Of a stretch of DNA of 64,000 bases, positions 25,308 through 34,875 are shown one piece after another. The DNA comes from UBA7803 sp040219135 (GTDB lineage Bacteria; Pseudomonadota; Gammaproteobacteria; Pseudomonadales; Azotimanducaceae), in contig JAVJTA010000019.1 of the NCBI GenBank assembly GCA_040219135.1, positions 62,001 to 126,000 on the forward strand. The letters run 5' to 3'. The number at the start of each line of letters is the position of its first letter. The first letter of the stretch is position 1. The notes under the pieces were generated by a model. The model made no database searches and was not told the DNA's origin. It saw only the letters and a list, made by a program, of their open reading frames with translations. The translations under genes were made by a program, and so were the position numbers.

Positions 25308-27221
25308 GTGACTTTGAAAAGACCCCCGGTAACGACCGACCCAGGGACCGGCAGGAAGATATTCAATACGAGAGCCGCCTCCACATACCGAGCCGAAGCC
25401 CGGCGAGGGTATTCGGTCGTTTCGGATGACCGACTCACAACGCTTCCGGAACTGCCCGCCGGCACGGTCCTCGATGGCATCGAGCAGACGAAATACCAGG
25501 AATACAAGAATTCCCACAGCGGGACCGCCAGCTACGTCCCAATGGAAGGTCCCCTCCGTCGCTACATGGAGGACGTCCACAGCAAACGGCCAGTTCCCCG
25601 CGAACCGTTGGTCGACGAATGTGAAGTACTCGTAGTCGGGGCTGGGTTCGCCGCCCTCATGCTATGGAACTCACTGAAGAACGCTGGATTCGATGACGTC
25701 CGATTCTGCGAACGCGGAGGCGACGTCGGCGGCACCTGGTACTGGAACCGGTACCCCGGAGTTGCGTGTGACGTCGAGGCATACAGCTATCTCCCTCTAC
25801 TGGATGAGGTTGGATACATCCCGACAAGGAAGTTCGCCTCAGGCTTGGAGATCCTGGAGCATTGCCAACGGATCGCGGACCATACCGGATTCTATGACCA
25901 CGCGCTTTTTCATACCGTGGTCGAGAACAGTCACTGGGACGAAGACGTCAGACGATGGATAGTCACCACAGACAGAGGAGACCGGATGCGGGCCAGATTT
26001 CTTGTACTGGCAAACGGCATCCTTACGACTCCGAAGCTGGCCCGCATCGATGGGATGGAGAAGTTTCAGGGTGACTCCTTTCATACCTCGCGTTGGGACT
26101 ACGACGTGGACCTCACAGGAAAACGCGTCGGCATCATCGGGACCGGGGCGACTGCCGTGCAGGTCATTCCCGAAATCGCCAAAGTCGCGAAAACCCTCTA
26201 CGTGTTTCAGCGGACGCCATCTTCCATCGATGTCAGGAACCAGCGGGAAACGACTCCTGAGGAGATCAAGTCGTGGCGGAACGAACCTGGATGGGCACAA
26301 GCCAGACGTGCTCGATATGCGAAGATCCTCAATGTCCGGGACGCCATCTACGCGGACGATGACTACCTATCTGGAAAGAAATCGGACTTCAAGAAGAGGA
26401 AGACGCACGAACGAGAACTCAGCAGGGAAGAGTTAGTACAGGTCGTGCTTCGGAAGAACCTGCTGCTCATGAAACGGATTCGGGCGCGCATCGACTCCAT
26501 CGTGGAAGATCCCAAGACAGCCAACGCGCTGAAGCCCTACTACCCCTACGGTTGCAAGCGACCTGTCGTTCACGACGAGTATCTGCCCACGTTCAATCTG
26601 CCCCACGTTTTCCTGGTGGACACTGCCCCGGAGGGCGTAAGTGAGATTAACGAGTGGGGCGTTGTTCACGACGGCGTTCAATATGAACTCGATGTGCTGA
26701 TCTACGCGACCGGTTTCCAATACATGGCATCGGCAACCTTCGCCCAGATCAAGGACGCCGCCGGTCGATCGATAAGAGAGAAGTGGGATCAGGAAGGCAC
26801 AAAGACGCTCCTTGGGGTTCACAGCAGGGGATTCCCCAATCTGCTCGTCATCGCCGGACCCCAAGGCGGCGGAGGCAGCTTCAACTTCACCAACGTGATT
26901 GAGGATCAGGTCAGCTACGTGACATGGATCCTTGATCACATGAGGAGCCACGGTTATTCAGATGTGGATGTGACCGAAGCAGCGGAAGAAAACTATGCAC
27001 AGCATTGTCGAGAGGCGGACACACTAACCCGACCACTCCGTGACTGTCTGTCTTACTACAATGGCGAAGGAGTAGCGCGACCCGGAGATCTCGCTTACTA
27101 CGGAGGCGTTCAAGCCTGGCACGAATATCGAACTCAGGTACAGGCGGACAAGCGTGCGTTCGTGTTCCGCTCATTCGAGCTAGGTGACAGCGACGTCCCG
27201 AAAGGCGCCACGCGGGCCTAG
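25308..27221 (+). CDS. Baeyer-Villiger-type flavin monooxygenase
   Basis: 637 residues from GTG 25308, which has GGAGA with 7-base spacing; longer in-frame starts would run through the operator. About 100 N-terminal residues precede the flavin domain, as in some large BVMOs. Motifs: first dinucleotide fold VLVVGAGFAALML, GGDVGGTWYWNRYPGVACD (BVMO-conserved), the fingerprint FQGDSFHTSRWD (FxGxxxHTxxW followed by D instead of P), and the NADPH fold VGIIGTGATAVQ. The reaction would be NADPH- and O2-dependent insertion of oxygen next to a ketone to give an ester or lactone. With the hydrolase, SDR and receptor it suggests a degradation route for a terpenoid, steroid or cyclic ketone. Confidence 0.87.
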   Translation: MTLKRPPVTTDPGTGRKIFNTRAASTYRAEARRGYSVVSDDRLTTLPELPAGTVLDGIEQTKYQEYKNSHSGTASYVPMEGPLRRYMEDVHSKRPVPREPLVDECEVLVVGAGFAALMLWNSLKNAGFDDVRFCERGGDVGGTWYWNRYPGVACDVEAYSYLPLLDEVGYIPTRKFASGLEILEHCQRIADHTGFYDHALFHTVVENSHWDEDVRRWIVTTDRGDRMRARFLVLANGILTTPKLARIDGMEKFQGDSFHTSRWDYDVDLTGKRVGIIGTGATAVQVIPEIAKVAKTLYVFQRTPSSIDVRNQRETTPEEIKSWRNEPGWAQARRARYAKILNVRDAIYADDDYLSGKKSDFKKRKTHERELSREELVQVVLRKNLLLMKRIRARIDSIVEDPKTANALKPYYPYGCKRPVVHDEYLPTFNLPHVFLVDTAPEGVSEINEWGVVHDGVQYELDVLIYATGFQYMASATFAQIKDAAGRSIREKWDQEGTKTLLGVHSRGFPNLLVIAGPQGGGGSFNFTNVIEDQVSYVTWILDHMRSHGYSDVDVTEAAEENYAQHCREADTLTRPLRDCLSYYNGEGVARPGDLAYYGGVQAWHEYRTQVQADKRAFVFRSFELGDSDVPKGATRA

Positions 27222-27415
27222 GCACATTACCCCTTCCGGGCGGCTCAGTAGCGCCAGCGTGCTCACCACCAGATCAGCCCCTCTCACACTTGAGTTTGAC
27301 CCGCTGGTTGCGAGCCCCCAACGTGTGAAACGAAGACCAGAACCAACTGACACAATGAGTGCGCGAGAGCTTTGTCACTGGTCAGTTCCACGTAACATGC
27401 TGTTTTTAAGGGGGA

Positions 27416-27494
<79 letters not shown>

Positions 27495-27563
27495 ACAGAT
27501 GCCGTCCCGGGCGGGACGGACGAAGGAGGCGCGATACTACGTAGCACCTCCGGGGGTGTCAAC

Positions 27564-28784
27564 ATGGCTGCGGCCAGACTGAAACGTGCACTGGATCTGC
27601 CGATGCTGACCCTGTACGGGCTCGGCACCACCATCGGCGCCGGCATCTACGCGCTGGTCGGCGAGATCGCCGGCGTGGCGGGCTATGGCGCGCCGCTGTC
27701 GTTCCTGATCGCCTCGATCGTCGCAGGCTTCACCGCGTGCTCCTTCGCCGAGCTGGCGTCGCGGTTTCCGCAGGCGGCGGGTGCCGCGCTCTACGTGCAG
27801 CAGGGCTTCGGCCTTCGACAGGTTGCGCTGGTCGTGGGGCTGCTGGTGATCCTCGCCGGCGTGGTGTCCTCCGCCGCGCTGGTCAACGGCTTCACCGGCT
27901 ACCTGCAGACGTACGTCGACGTCCCGCGCGGCGCCACCATCGTCGCCGTTACCGTGGCGCTGGGGGCGCTGGCGGCCTGGGGTATCGCCCAGTCGGTGAC
28001 CGTGGCGGCCGTCATCACCGTCGTGGAGACCGGCGCCCTGGCGCTGGTGGTGGCCGTCGGTGCGCCGGAGCTGGCCGCCCTGCCGGAACGCTGGCCCGAG
28101 TTCCTGCCCGGCGCCGCCAGCGGCGTCAGCGCCGGCGCGGTGCTGCTGGGCGTCACCCTGGCCTTCTACGCCTTCATCGGATTCGAAGACATGGTGGACG
28201 TGGCCGAAGAAGTGAAGAACGTGCAGCGCACCCTGCCCCGGGCCATTCTGCTCACCCTCGGCATTTCCACGGTGCTCTACCTGCTGCTCATGACCACCGC
28301 CCTGCTCGCCATGACGCCCGGAGAGCTGGCGGCCAGTGGCGCCCCGGTAGCCACGCTGTTCGAATCCCACACCGGGCGTTCCGCGGTGGCGATCGGGGTG
28401 ATCGCGATGTTCGCGATCATCAACGGCGCGCTGGTGCAGATCGTGATGGCATCCCGGGTGCTCTACGGCCTGAGTTCCCGCGGCCAGCTGCCGGCGGCGC
28501 TTTCCCGGGTTCACGGCACCACCCGAACGCCCGTCATCGCCACGATCGTGGCCGCCGGCGCGGTGCTCGGGCTTGCCTGGTACGGACGTCTCGGTGGCCT
28601 CGCGAGCACGACGTCGCTGATCATGCTGACGATCTTCGCGGCGGTGAATCTGGCCCTGTGGCGCATCAAGGGCCACCAGCCGACCCCCGACGGAGCCTAC
28701 GCCTTTCCGCGCGCGTTTCCGGCCATCGGATTCGTTCTCAGTGCGGCGTTCGTGATCCGCGAACTGGTCCTGCTGCTCGGCTGA
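27564..28784 (+). CDS. APC-superfamily amino acid permease
   Basis: 406 residues with about 11-12 hydrophobic helices. The first helix carries the unwound substrate motif TTIGAGIYALVGEIAG, and the YAFIGFEDMVDVAEEVKNVQ segment in the middle is a hallmark of amino acid/polyamine/organocation transporters. It is shorter than many family members (usually 430-480), lacking a C-terminal pair of helices. It is transported substrate unspecified: amino acid or amine. The convergent beta-CASP gene ends immediately at its stop. Confidence 0.82.
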   Translation: MAAARLKRALDLPMLTLYGLGTTIGAGIYALVGEIAGVAGYGAPLSFLIASIVAGFTACSFAELASRFPQAAGAALYVQQGFGLRQVALVVGLLVILAGVVSSAALVNGFTGYLQTYVDVPRGATIVAVTVALGALAAWGIAQSVTVAAVITVVETGALALVVAVGAPELAALPERWPEFLPGAASGVSAGAVLLGVTLAFYAFIGFEDMVDVAEEVKNVQRTLPRAILLTLGISTVLYLLLMTTALLAMTPGELAASGAPVATLFESHTGRSAVAIGVIAMFAIINGALVQIVMASRVLYGLSSRGQLPAALSRVHGTTRTPVIATIVAAGAVLGLAWYGRLGGLASTTSLIMLTIFAAVNLALWRIKGHQPTPDGAYAFPRAFPAIGFVLSAAFVIRELVLLLG

Positions 28785-30209
28785 TCAGTCGCGCCGGGCG
28801 CCGACGGCGTCAAGGTCCACCGTCTCCCCCACTGCGGCCACCCGCGCCTCGACGCCGTCGGCCGCCAGATAGTCGCGAAACGCCGCCGACGCCTCCGGGT
28901 CACCGTGCACCAGCTGGACGGGCACCCGGGAGCCGTCAGGGCGCCGCTCGAAGGCGTCGTACCAGCGCTTCAGGTCATGCTGGTCGCCGTGGGCAGAGAA
29001 GCCGCCGATGGTGTGCACGGCGGCGCGCACCGGGAACTGCTTGCCGTGGATGCGCACCGTGTCGGCGCCGTCGATGATGCGTCGCCCGAGCGTTCCCCGG
29101 GGCTGAAAGCCGGTGAACACGACCTGAGTCTCCTTGCGCCCGATCTCGCGTTTGAAGTGATGAAGAATCCGCCCGCCGTTGCACATGCCGCTGCCGGCGA
29201 TGATGATGGCGCCGCGCTTCAGCTTCGCGATCACCTTGGATTCCGCCGCGGTGCGGGTGAAATGCAGGTTCGGCAGCGTCGGCATGAAGTCGCGCTCACG
29301 GAAGAACTCATCGGCCTCCTCGTCGAACAGGTGCGGGTAATCCCAGTAGATCTCGCTCGCCTCGATGGCGAGCGGACTGTCGAGGAAGATCTGGAAGCGG
29401 TCCATCCCCCAGGCCTCGTAGTGCTTACCGAGGAAATACAGCAGCTCCTGGCTTCGGCCCACCGCAAACGCCGGAATCAGCACGCCGCCGCCGCTGCTGT
29501 GGGCACGCTCGAGCACCTCGCCGAATTCCGCGAGCGAGGCGTCCCGGTCCTTGTGGCAGCGATCGCCGTAGGTACTTTCCATCAGCACCAGATCCACCGG
29601 GCTCGGCGACACCGGATCACGCAGAATCGGCGAATCGTACTGCCCGAGATCGCCGCTGAAGACCAGCCGCCGGGCGGCGTCACCGTCACCGAGGCGCACC
29701 GCAACCACGCACGACCCCATGATGTGGCCGGCATCGTGGAAGCACGCCTCGAGCCCGGGGCATACCTCGAAGGGCTCGTCGTAACGGTGCGACTCCACCA
29801 GCTTGAGGGTACGCGCTACGTCGTCCACATCGAACAGCGGCTGCACCAGCCTCTTGCCCTGATCGGCGCGCCAGCGGTTCTCCCGACGCACCGTGCCGGC
29901 TTCGATGTTGGCGGCGTCATTGAGGAGAATCTGCAGCAGCGCCCGGGTGGCGTTCTGCGCGTGGATGGTGCCACGAAAGCCGCGTTTGACCAGCAGCGGC
30001 AGACGCCCGGAATGATCGAGGTGCGCGTGGCTCAAAACCACGGCGTCCACCGCGCCCGGGTCGAACGGGAAGTCCGCCGCGTTATCCGACTCGGCGCCGG
30101 CGCCCTGAATCATGCCGCAGTCGAGGAGCACCAGGCGGCCGTCGATGCGGAGAAGATGGCAGGACCCGGTAACCTGACCGGCAGCGCCGTAGAACTCGAG
30201 CTCCCGCAC
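28785..30209 (-). CDS. Beta-CASP metallo-beta-lactamase RNA-processing nuclease family protein
   Basis: 474 residues from GTG 30209, with GAGGGG upstream. Metallo-beta-lactamase motifs: VVLSHAHLDHSG (HxHxDH), DAGHIMGS, FSGDLG and, in the beta-CASP module, STYGDR, PAFAVGRSQELL, SGMCNGGRILHH and the final TIGGFSAHGDQ. This is the KH-less bacterial COG1236 type related to CPSF73, expected to be a zinc-dependent RNA nuclease. It is 19 bases downstream of gltX on the same strand, which is consistent with cotranscription. Confidence 0.9.
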   Translation of the reverse strand: MRELEFYGAAGQVTGSCHLLRIDGRLVLLDCGMIQGAGAESDNAADFPFDPGAVDAVVLSHAHLDHSGRLPLLVKRGFRGTIHAQNATRALLQILLNDAANIEAGTVRRENRWRADQGKRLVQPLFDVDDVARTLKLVESHRYDEPFEVCPGLEACFHDAGHIMGSCVVAVRLGDGDAARRLVFSGDLGQYDSPILRDPVSPSPVDLVLMESTYGDRCHKDRDASLAEFGEVLERAHSSGGGVLIPAFAVGRSQELLYFLGKHYEAWGMDRFQIFLDSPLAIEASEIYWDYPHLFDEEADEFFRERDFMPTLPNLHFTRTAAESKVIAKLKRGAIIIAGSGMCNGGRILHHFKREIGRKETQVVFTGFQPRGTLGRRIIDGADTVRIHGKQFPVRAAVHTIGGFSAHGDQHDLKRWYDAFERRPDGSRVPVQLVHGDPEASAAFRDYLAADGVEARVAAVGETVDLDAVGARRD

Positions 30210-30228
30210 TATCGCAACCCCTCAGCAG

Positions 30229-31746
30229 TCAAGCGTCACCACCTTCGTCGGAGCCGGTCGGGCCGGCGCTTTCACGGAACTCGCGGTGCTGTTTCTCCAG
30301 CCGCTTCGCCTGCTTCTTCGACACACCGACCACGTTGAGCGCTTCGCGGATGCGGTTGCGGGTCAGATCCGGACCGAGAAACACCATGGAATCGAACAGC
30401 GGCAGCGCTACCGTGCGCCCCGAGAGCGCGATGAACAGCGGGAACAGGAAGTCGCGGATCTTCAGGTTCATCCATCCGGCCAGGCCCTGGCAGGCGTCGA
30501 ACAGCGCCTGTCGCTCCCACTGGCGCATGGCGTCCAGCTCCCGCGACACGTGGTCGAGAATCTGCGCCGTCTGCTCGGCGCTCAGGCGATCGCTGTGGAA
30601 GTCCTCAGGCGTCAGAGGCCGCCGGTCGCCGAGCAGGTAGTCCACCTGGGGCGCAATGTCGGAAAGCCGCTCGGTACGCTCCTGGATCAGCGGAACCAGG
30701 CGCGCCAGGTTGTCGCGGTTCAGCGCCCAGGCCTGGATCCGATCCATGAACGCGTCCGGCTCCAGGCGCCGCAGGTACTGGCCGTTCAGCCACGACAGCT
30801 TGGCCAGGTCGAACACCGGCCCGCCGAGATGGATGCGCGTGAGTTCGAAGTCGCCGGCCATCTCGTGGGGCGTGAACAGCTCGCGCTCGTCGGGCATGGA
30901 CCAGCCCATGTGGCCCAGGTAGTTGACCAGCGCCTCGGGCAGGATGCCGAGCTGCCGGTAATAGTTGACGCTGGTCGGGTGCTTGCGCTTCGACAGCTTG
31001 CTCGAATCCGGATTGCGCAGCAGCGGCAGGTGGCAGTGCACGGGCATCGGCCAGTCGAAGTACTGGTACAGCAACTGGTGCTTCGGCACCGAGTTGATCC
31101 ACTCCTCGCCGCGCAGGATGTGGGTGATCTCCATGAGGTGGTCGTCCACCACCACGGCGAGGTGATAGGTGGGAAAGCCGTCCTGCTTCACCAGCACCTG
31201 CATGTCCACCTGAGTCCACGGGATCTCGATGGGCCCGCGCAGGGCGTCTTCGAAGCCGCACACACCCCCCGACGGGACTTTCAGGCGCACCACGTGGGCC
31301 TCGCCGGCGTCGAGGCGGGTACGCACCTCGGATTCGTTCAAGGCCAGGCAGTGGCCGTCGTAGCGCGGATTCTCACCCGCCGCCTGCTGGGCCGTGCGCA
31401 TCTCGTCCAGGCGTGCGGGGCTGCAGAAGCAGTGGAAGGCATCGCCCTGCTGCAGCAGGCGCTGAGCATGTTCCTGATAGATGTGCTTGCGCGCGCTCTG
31501 CCGGTACGGGCCGTGCGGACCCCCGACATCGGGGCCCTCGTCCCACTCGAGCCCCAGCCAGCGCAGGGAATCGAGGATCATCTGCTCGGATTCCGGCGTG
31601 CTGCGCGCCGCGTCGGTGTCCTCGATGCGAAGGATGAACTGCCCGCCCTGGCTGCGCGCGAACACCCAGTTGAACAGGGCCATGTAGGCCGTCCCCACGT
31701 GGGGATCGCCGGTGGGGGATGGAGCGACTCGGGTACGGATCGTCAT
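30229..31746 (-). CDS. gltX: Glutamate--tRNA ligase
   Basis: 505 residues. The class I synthetase HIGH-type motif is in RVAPSPTGDPHVGTAYMALF near the start and the KMSKS-type motif is KLSKRKH in the middle (SSKLSKRKHPTS). The VVVDDHLMEITHILRGEEW stretch is typical of GluRS. The C-terminal domain is the helical anticodon-binding region. It charges tRNA-Glu in the cytosol. The ending is Lys/Arg-rich (VSKKQAKRLEKQHREF), a small extension. Length and motifs suggest a functional enzyme. Confidence 0.95.
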   Translation of the reverse strand: MTIRTRVAPSPTGDPHVGTAYMALFNWVFARSQGGQFILRIEDTDAARSTPESEQMILDSLRWLGLEWDEGPDVGGPHGPYRQSARKHIYQEHAQRLLQQGDAFHCFCSPARLDEMRTAQQAAGENPRYDGHCLALNESEVRTRLDAGEAHVVRLKVPSGGVCGFEDALRGPIEIPWTQVDMQVLVKQDGFPTYHLAVVVDDHLMEITHILRGEEWINSVPKHQLLYQYFDWPMPVHCHLPLLRNPDSSKLSKRKHPTSVNYYRQLGILPEALVNYLGHMGWSMPDERELFTPHEMAGDFELTRIHLGGPVFDLAKLSWLNGQYLRRLEPDAFMDRIQAWALNRDNLARLVPLIQERTERLSDIAPQVDYLLGDRRPLTPEDFHSDRLSAEQTAQILDHVSRELDAMRQWERQALFDACQGLAGWMNLKIRDFLFPLFIALSGRTVALPLFDSMVFLGPDLTRNRIREALNVVGVSKKQAKRLEKQHREFRESAGPTGSDEGGDA

Positions 31747-31861
31747 GGCGGCGGATTATACTGCAGTCCCGACTGCCCCTCGATGCGCCCACTGGGCCAG
31801 GAGGTAGAATCCTGGGCGCCGACGCTCGCCACCAACTCCAGCAAGAGGAGATCGACGGGTC

Positions 31862-32620
31862 ATGACCGATACGGTGCCGATGTTCTACAGCGAACTCGCC
31901 GACTGGTGGCCGCTGATGTCCGCGGTCCAGGACTACGAGGAGGAGGCCGGAATCTACGGCGAGCTGCTGCACGACACGGGCACCGCCCCGGCGCGCACCT
32001 TGCTGGAGCTCGGCAGCGGCGGCGGCAACAACGCGTCCTTTCTCAAGCACGAATTCCAGCTCACTCTGGTGGAGCCGTCGGCCGGCATGCTGGCCGTCAG
32101 CCGCGGCCTGAATCCCGACTGCGAGCACGTCCAGGGCGACATGCGCAGCGCCCGCCTGGAGCGCCAGTTCGACCGCGTGTTCATTCATGACGCCATCGTC
32201 TACATGACCACCCTCGACGACCTGCGGCTGGCGCTGGAAACCGCCTTCGTACACCTGCGTCCTGGCGGCGGCGCCCTGTTCGCGCCCGACTACGTGCGCG
32301 AGACCTTCCGCCCGGGCACCGACTGCGGCGGCTACGACGGCGACGACCGCGGTCTGCGCTACCTGGAGTGGGTGACCGACCCGGATCGGCGCGATACGAC
32401 CTACACCGTGGACTACGCCTTCCTGCTGCGTGACGGCGACCGGATCCGAGTGGAGCACGACCGCCACCTGGAGGGGCTGTTTCCGCGAGCAGCCTGGCTG
32501 GACACTCTGCACGCCGTCGGGTTCGTCGACGCCCGAGCGGTCGCGCTCGAGCACTCGGAGACCGAGCCCGGCGCGCACGAGATGTTCGTCGCCGTGCGCC
32601 CGACCGGCCAGGGAACCTAG
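31862..32620 (+). CDS. Class I SAM-dependent methyltransferase
   Basis: 252 residues. Motif I LLELGSGGGNN (binding of S-adenosylmethionine), acidic motif in LTLVEPSAGML, then QGDMRSARLERQFDRVFIHDAI for motifs II-III, and a conserved-type LRPGGGALFAPDY. The N-terminus MFYSELADWWPLMS is typical of a family of small-molecule methyltransferases of unknown substrate. It is divergent from gltX. The PDZ protein gene follows 112 bases later. Confidence 0.8.
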   Translation: MTDTVPMFYSELADWWPLMSAVQDYEEEAGIYGELLHDTGTAPARTLLELGSGGGNNASFLKHEFQLTLVEPSAGMLAVSRGLNPDCEHVQGDMRSARLERQFDRVFIHDAIVYMTTLDDLRLALETAFVHLRPGGGALFAPDYVRETFRPGTDCGGYDGDDRGLRYLEWVTDPDRRDTTYTVDYAFLLRDGDRIRVEHDRHLEGLFPRAAWLDTLHAVGFVDARAVALEHSETEPGAHEMFVAVRPTGQGT

Positions 32621-32732
32621 GCAACCAGGCTGGAAAACCGAAGCCCGGCGTTGTCTACTGCGTCGACGCGTCCGATGCAGTGGATCGGGCTCATTCACCG
32701 TGCGCATCAGCCCATTGAACAGGACAATCGCC

Positions 32733-33452
32733 ATGAACCACACCGTTCCCGTACTTCTCACCATCCTGCTCGTCGGCGCCGTGTCGACGGCCCAGGCGGA
32801 TCACCACGAGCTCAAGCAGGTTGCCCGGGGCTGGGTCGAGGCCAGCGCCAAATCCCCCGAAGCCCTCGCCGCCTACATCGAAAAGCACATGGCGGACGAC
32901 GGCGTCTTCGTTCCGGAGCGCTACGTCGGCTTCGGCTTCTCTTTCGACCCCAGAAACGACGACGAGATGGTCGTGGTCCGGGTCACCCCGGGCACCCCGG
33001 CGGCCGCCGTACTGAAGGCCGGTGACCGCTTCGTGTCCGTCGCCGGAACGCCAGCGACGTTCGAGAACCGCGACCGGCTGCTGTTCCGCGGCAAGCCCGG
33101 GGAGACGGTGAAGGCGGTGATCGAGCGCGACGGCAAGCAGATGGAGATTGCGGTGGCCCGCGGCGTGATCGCCGTGGAGACGCCGAAGTCCGAGTCACTG
33201 CGCAACATCGCCATGGCCGACCCCGAGGACTGGGAGGTGGACTCCCTGGAGATCTCCGAGGTGGTGCAGGAGGGCAACGTCGTGTTCGTGGTCAGTGAGA
33301 TCGCAGACACGGAGGCGGACACGGGCTTTCCCTTCGTTGAGCGTTCAGTGCAGCGCTTCCAGTTCAACGACGACGGCAAGGTGGCCAGGAACTGGGTGCT
33401 GCGCGAATCCGGATTCGTGCTGGAGCAGCTGGGCTACACCATCACCCGCTGA
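32733..33452 (+). CDS. Secreted PDZ-domain protein
   Basis: 239 residues from ATG 32733, AGGA nine bases upstream. A signal peptide (VLLTILLVGAVSTAQA) precedes a region like a SnoaL/NTF2-type start (WVEASAKSPEALAAYIEKHM) and a PDZ-like core at ~60-135 (VVVRVTPGTPAAAVLKAGD, VSVAGTPATFENRDRLL, KAVIERDGKQMEIAVARG). No protease domain is present, so this is a stand-alone periplasmic binding or scaffold protein. The C-terminal ~80 residues look like a second NTF2-like sheet. It converges with the DUF3570 gene. Confidence 0.65.
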   Translation: MNHTVPVLLTILLVGAVSTAQADHHELKQVARGWVEASAKSPEALAAYIEKHMADDGVFVPERYVGFGFSFDPRNDDEMVVVRVTPGTPAAAVLKAGDRFVSVAGTPATFENRDRLLFRGKPGETVKAVIERDGKQMEIAVARGVIAVETPKSESLRNIAMADPEDWEVDSLEISEVVQEGNVVFVVSEIADTEADTGFPFVERSVQRFQFNDDGKVARNWVLRESGFVLEQLGYTITR

Positions 33453-33467
33453 GGGGAGCGCGCGTGG

Positions 33468-34625
33468 TCAGAGCCAGAACGACAGGAACGCGCGCACCAC
33501 GATGGCATTGAAGCCGTACAGCGGCTGCTCCTCGGGCGTCGCCGCATCGACGGTCACATTGCGGAAGTTGTCATAGTCGAAGCGCAGCCAGTCGACGAAC
33601 AGGTTCGCCTCGCCGCGCTTCATCAGCGGCAGCCATGGAGTCGCAAACTGGTAGGAGAGCCCGGCCCCGACGGTGGTAGTGGTGAAGCTCGACAGCTCCT
33701 TGTCCCGGCTCATGAAGTTCTGCGCGTTCTGACGCTCGAACAGGTCGCTGTAGAAGTCGGCCTCGGACTGCTGGTAGTAGCGCAGCCGGATCTCGGCGGT
33801 CAGACTGCGCGCGAACGGGTGCACGTAGGCGGTTTCGACGTTCCAGCCGGCCACGCCCCAGCTGTCCGAGTAGTGACGGAACTCGCCTTTCAGCGACGCC
33901 CGATACGGCAGGTAGTACATGGCCCGCAGCGCCAGCGCGCTGGTGGTCTTGGTGCGCGGATGAGCGGCCGCATCGAAGCCGAAGCCACGTGCTTCGTTCG
34001 GATCGGCGTAGCGGACCTCACGGTACGCGCTCTGAAGAAAGCCCTCTTCGGTAACGCTTTCGTAGTTCAGGTTCACGATGAGGTTTCGGGTGAGGATCTG
34101 CGAGATGCTGACCCCGAAGCTCTGGCGGTCGAGTTCCTCCTCGAAGGTGTCGTCGCCGGTCTTGGTGATGGTGTCCCAGCCCCGCGAGTAGCTGATGCCG
34201 AGGGTGGTCAGATCGCCGAAGAAGTCCTGGCTGACGCTCAGTCCTGCGGTGTTGGCTTCGTAGTCGTTCTCCGTGCTGTTGACGTAGAACGTACTCATCA
34301 TGGTCTTGCCGTGCAGGTAGTCGGCGCCGGCGCCGAGCTCGGTGCGCTTCTCGGTGTACTCGCTGGCTCGCGCTTCCACGTCGATCGAGGCGCCGGAGAT
34401 CATGTCCACCAGGTAGTTGCCCCAGACCGACACCTTGTCCTTGTAGGCCTTGCGCACCAGCACGGCGGGGCCCTCGGAGAGCAGACCGCCGCCGTCGTAA
34501 CCGTGATACATCAGGTCGACGCGATCTTCCGGGAGAATGGCCCCATGGGCCTGGGCCAGCAGCAGACAGGCCAGCACGCCGCCGGCCAGACGGCTGACCC
34601 GCAGCGACCTGCGTCCCGACATCAT
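33468..34625 (-). CDS. DUF3570 outer-membrane protein
   Basis: 385 residues from ATG 34625, which overlaps nothing but sits two bases after the start of the upstream stop (TGACATG). A signal peptide (LAGGVLACLLLAQAHGA) precedes RVDLMYHGYDGGGLLSEGPAVLVRK-like sequence and then repeated barrel strands (SVWGNYLVDMISGASIDVEARASEY). It ends with AIVVRAFLSFWL, a final strand with aromatic residue. DUF3570 proteins are predicted outer-membrane barrels that typically accompany DUF4266 lipoproteins, as here. The function of the set is not established; an association with extracytoplasmic flavin or redox proteins has been suggested by gene neighbourhoods. Confidence 0.8.
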   Translation of the reverse strand: MMSGRRSLRVSRLAGGVLACLLLAQAHGAILPEDRVDLMYHGYDGGGLLSEGPAVLVRKAYKDKVSVWGNYLVDMISGASIDVEARASEYTEKRTELGAGADYLHGKTMMSTFYVNSTENDYEANTAGLSVSQDFFGDLTTLGISYSRGWDTITKTGDDTFEEELDRQSFGVSISQILTRNLIVNLNYESVTEEGFLQSAYREVRYADPNEARGFGFDAAAHPRTKTTSALALRAMYYLPYRASLKGEFRHYSDSWGVAGWNVETAYVHPFARSLTAEIRLRYYQQSEADFYSDLFERQNAQNFMSRDKELSSFTTTTVGAGLSYQFATPWLPLMKRGEANLFVDWLRFDYDNFRNVTVDAATPEEQPLYGFNAIVVRAFLSFWL

Positions 34626-34626
34626 G

Positions 34627-34866
34627 TCAGTTGCAGCCACAGCCCCCTCCCGTGCCGCCCTCGGCGCCGCTGGCGCCTTCCCGCACCTGGTAGACGTGAG
34701 TGATATAGCCCTGAGAGATGGGTGCGCGGCTGAAGCTCATGATCGGGTCGGCCAGGTTGTTGCGCTCGTAGGGGCTGACCCAGGGCTTGACCTCGAAGGA
34801 ACTGCAGCCACCGGTGCCGAGGCCGGCGCCGATCAGCAGCATCAGGAACAGGATTCGCTTGACCAT
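34627..34866 (-). CDS. DUF4266 lipoprotein with Cys-Gly tail
   Basis: 79 residues from ATG 34866 (AGAGG six bases upstream); ATG 34869 is possible. A lipoprotein signal ends in GTGGC, followed by SSFEVKPWVSPYERNNLADPIM, the DUF4266 core, and a short C-terminal Gly-rich tail ending GGGCGCN. The two clustered tail cysteines suggest metal or disulphide chemistry. It is sandwiched between the DUF3570 gene and an outer-membrane barrel gene with almost no spacing, so one operon. Confidence 0.8.
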   Translation of the reverse strand: MVKRILFLMLLIGAGLGTGGCSSFEVKPWVSPYERNNLADPIMSFSRAPISQGYITHVYQVREGASGAEGGTGGGCGCN

Positions 34867-34875
34867 CATCAACCT

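Noticed and set aside
19779..27415. Search for an integrase or transposase inside the tRNA-linked island
   Set aside because: All substantial frames are accounted for by the five named genes; none has tyrosine or serine recombinase motifs.
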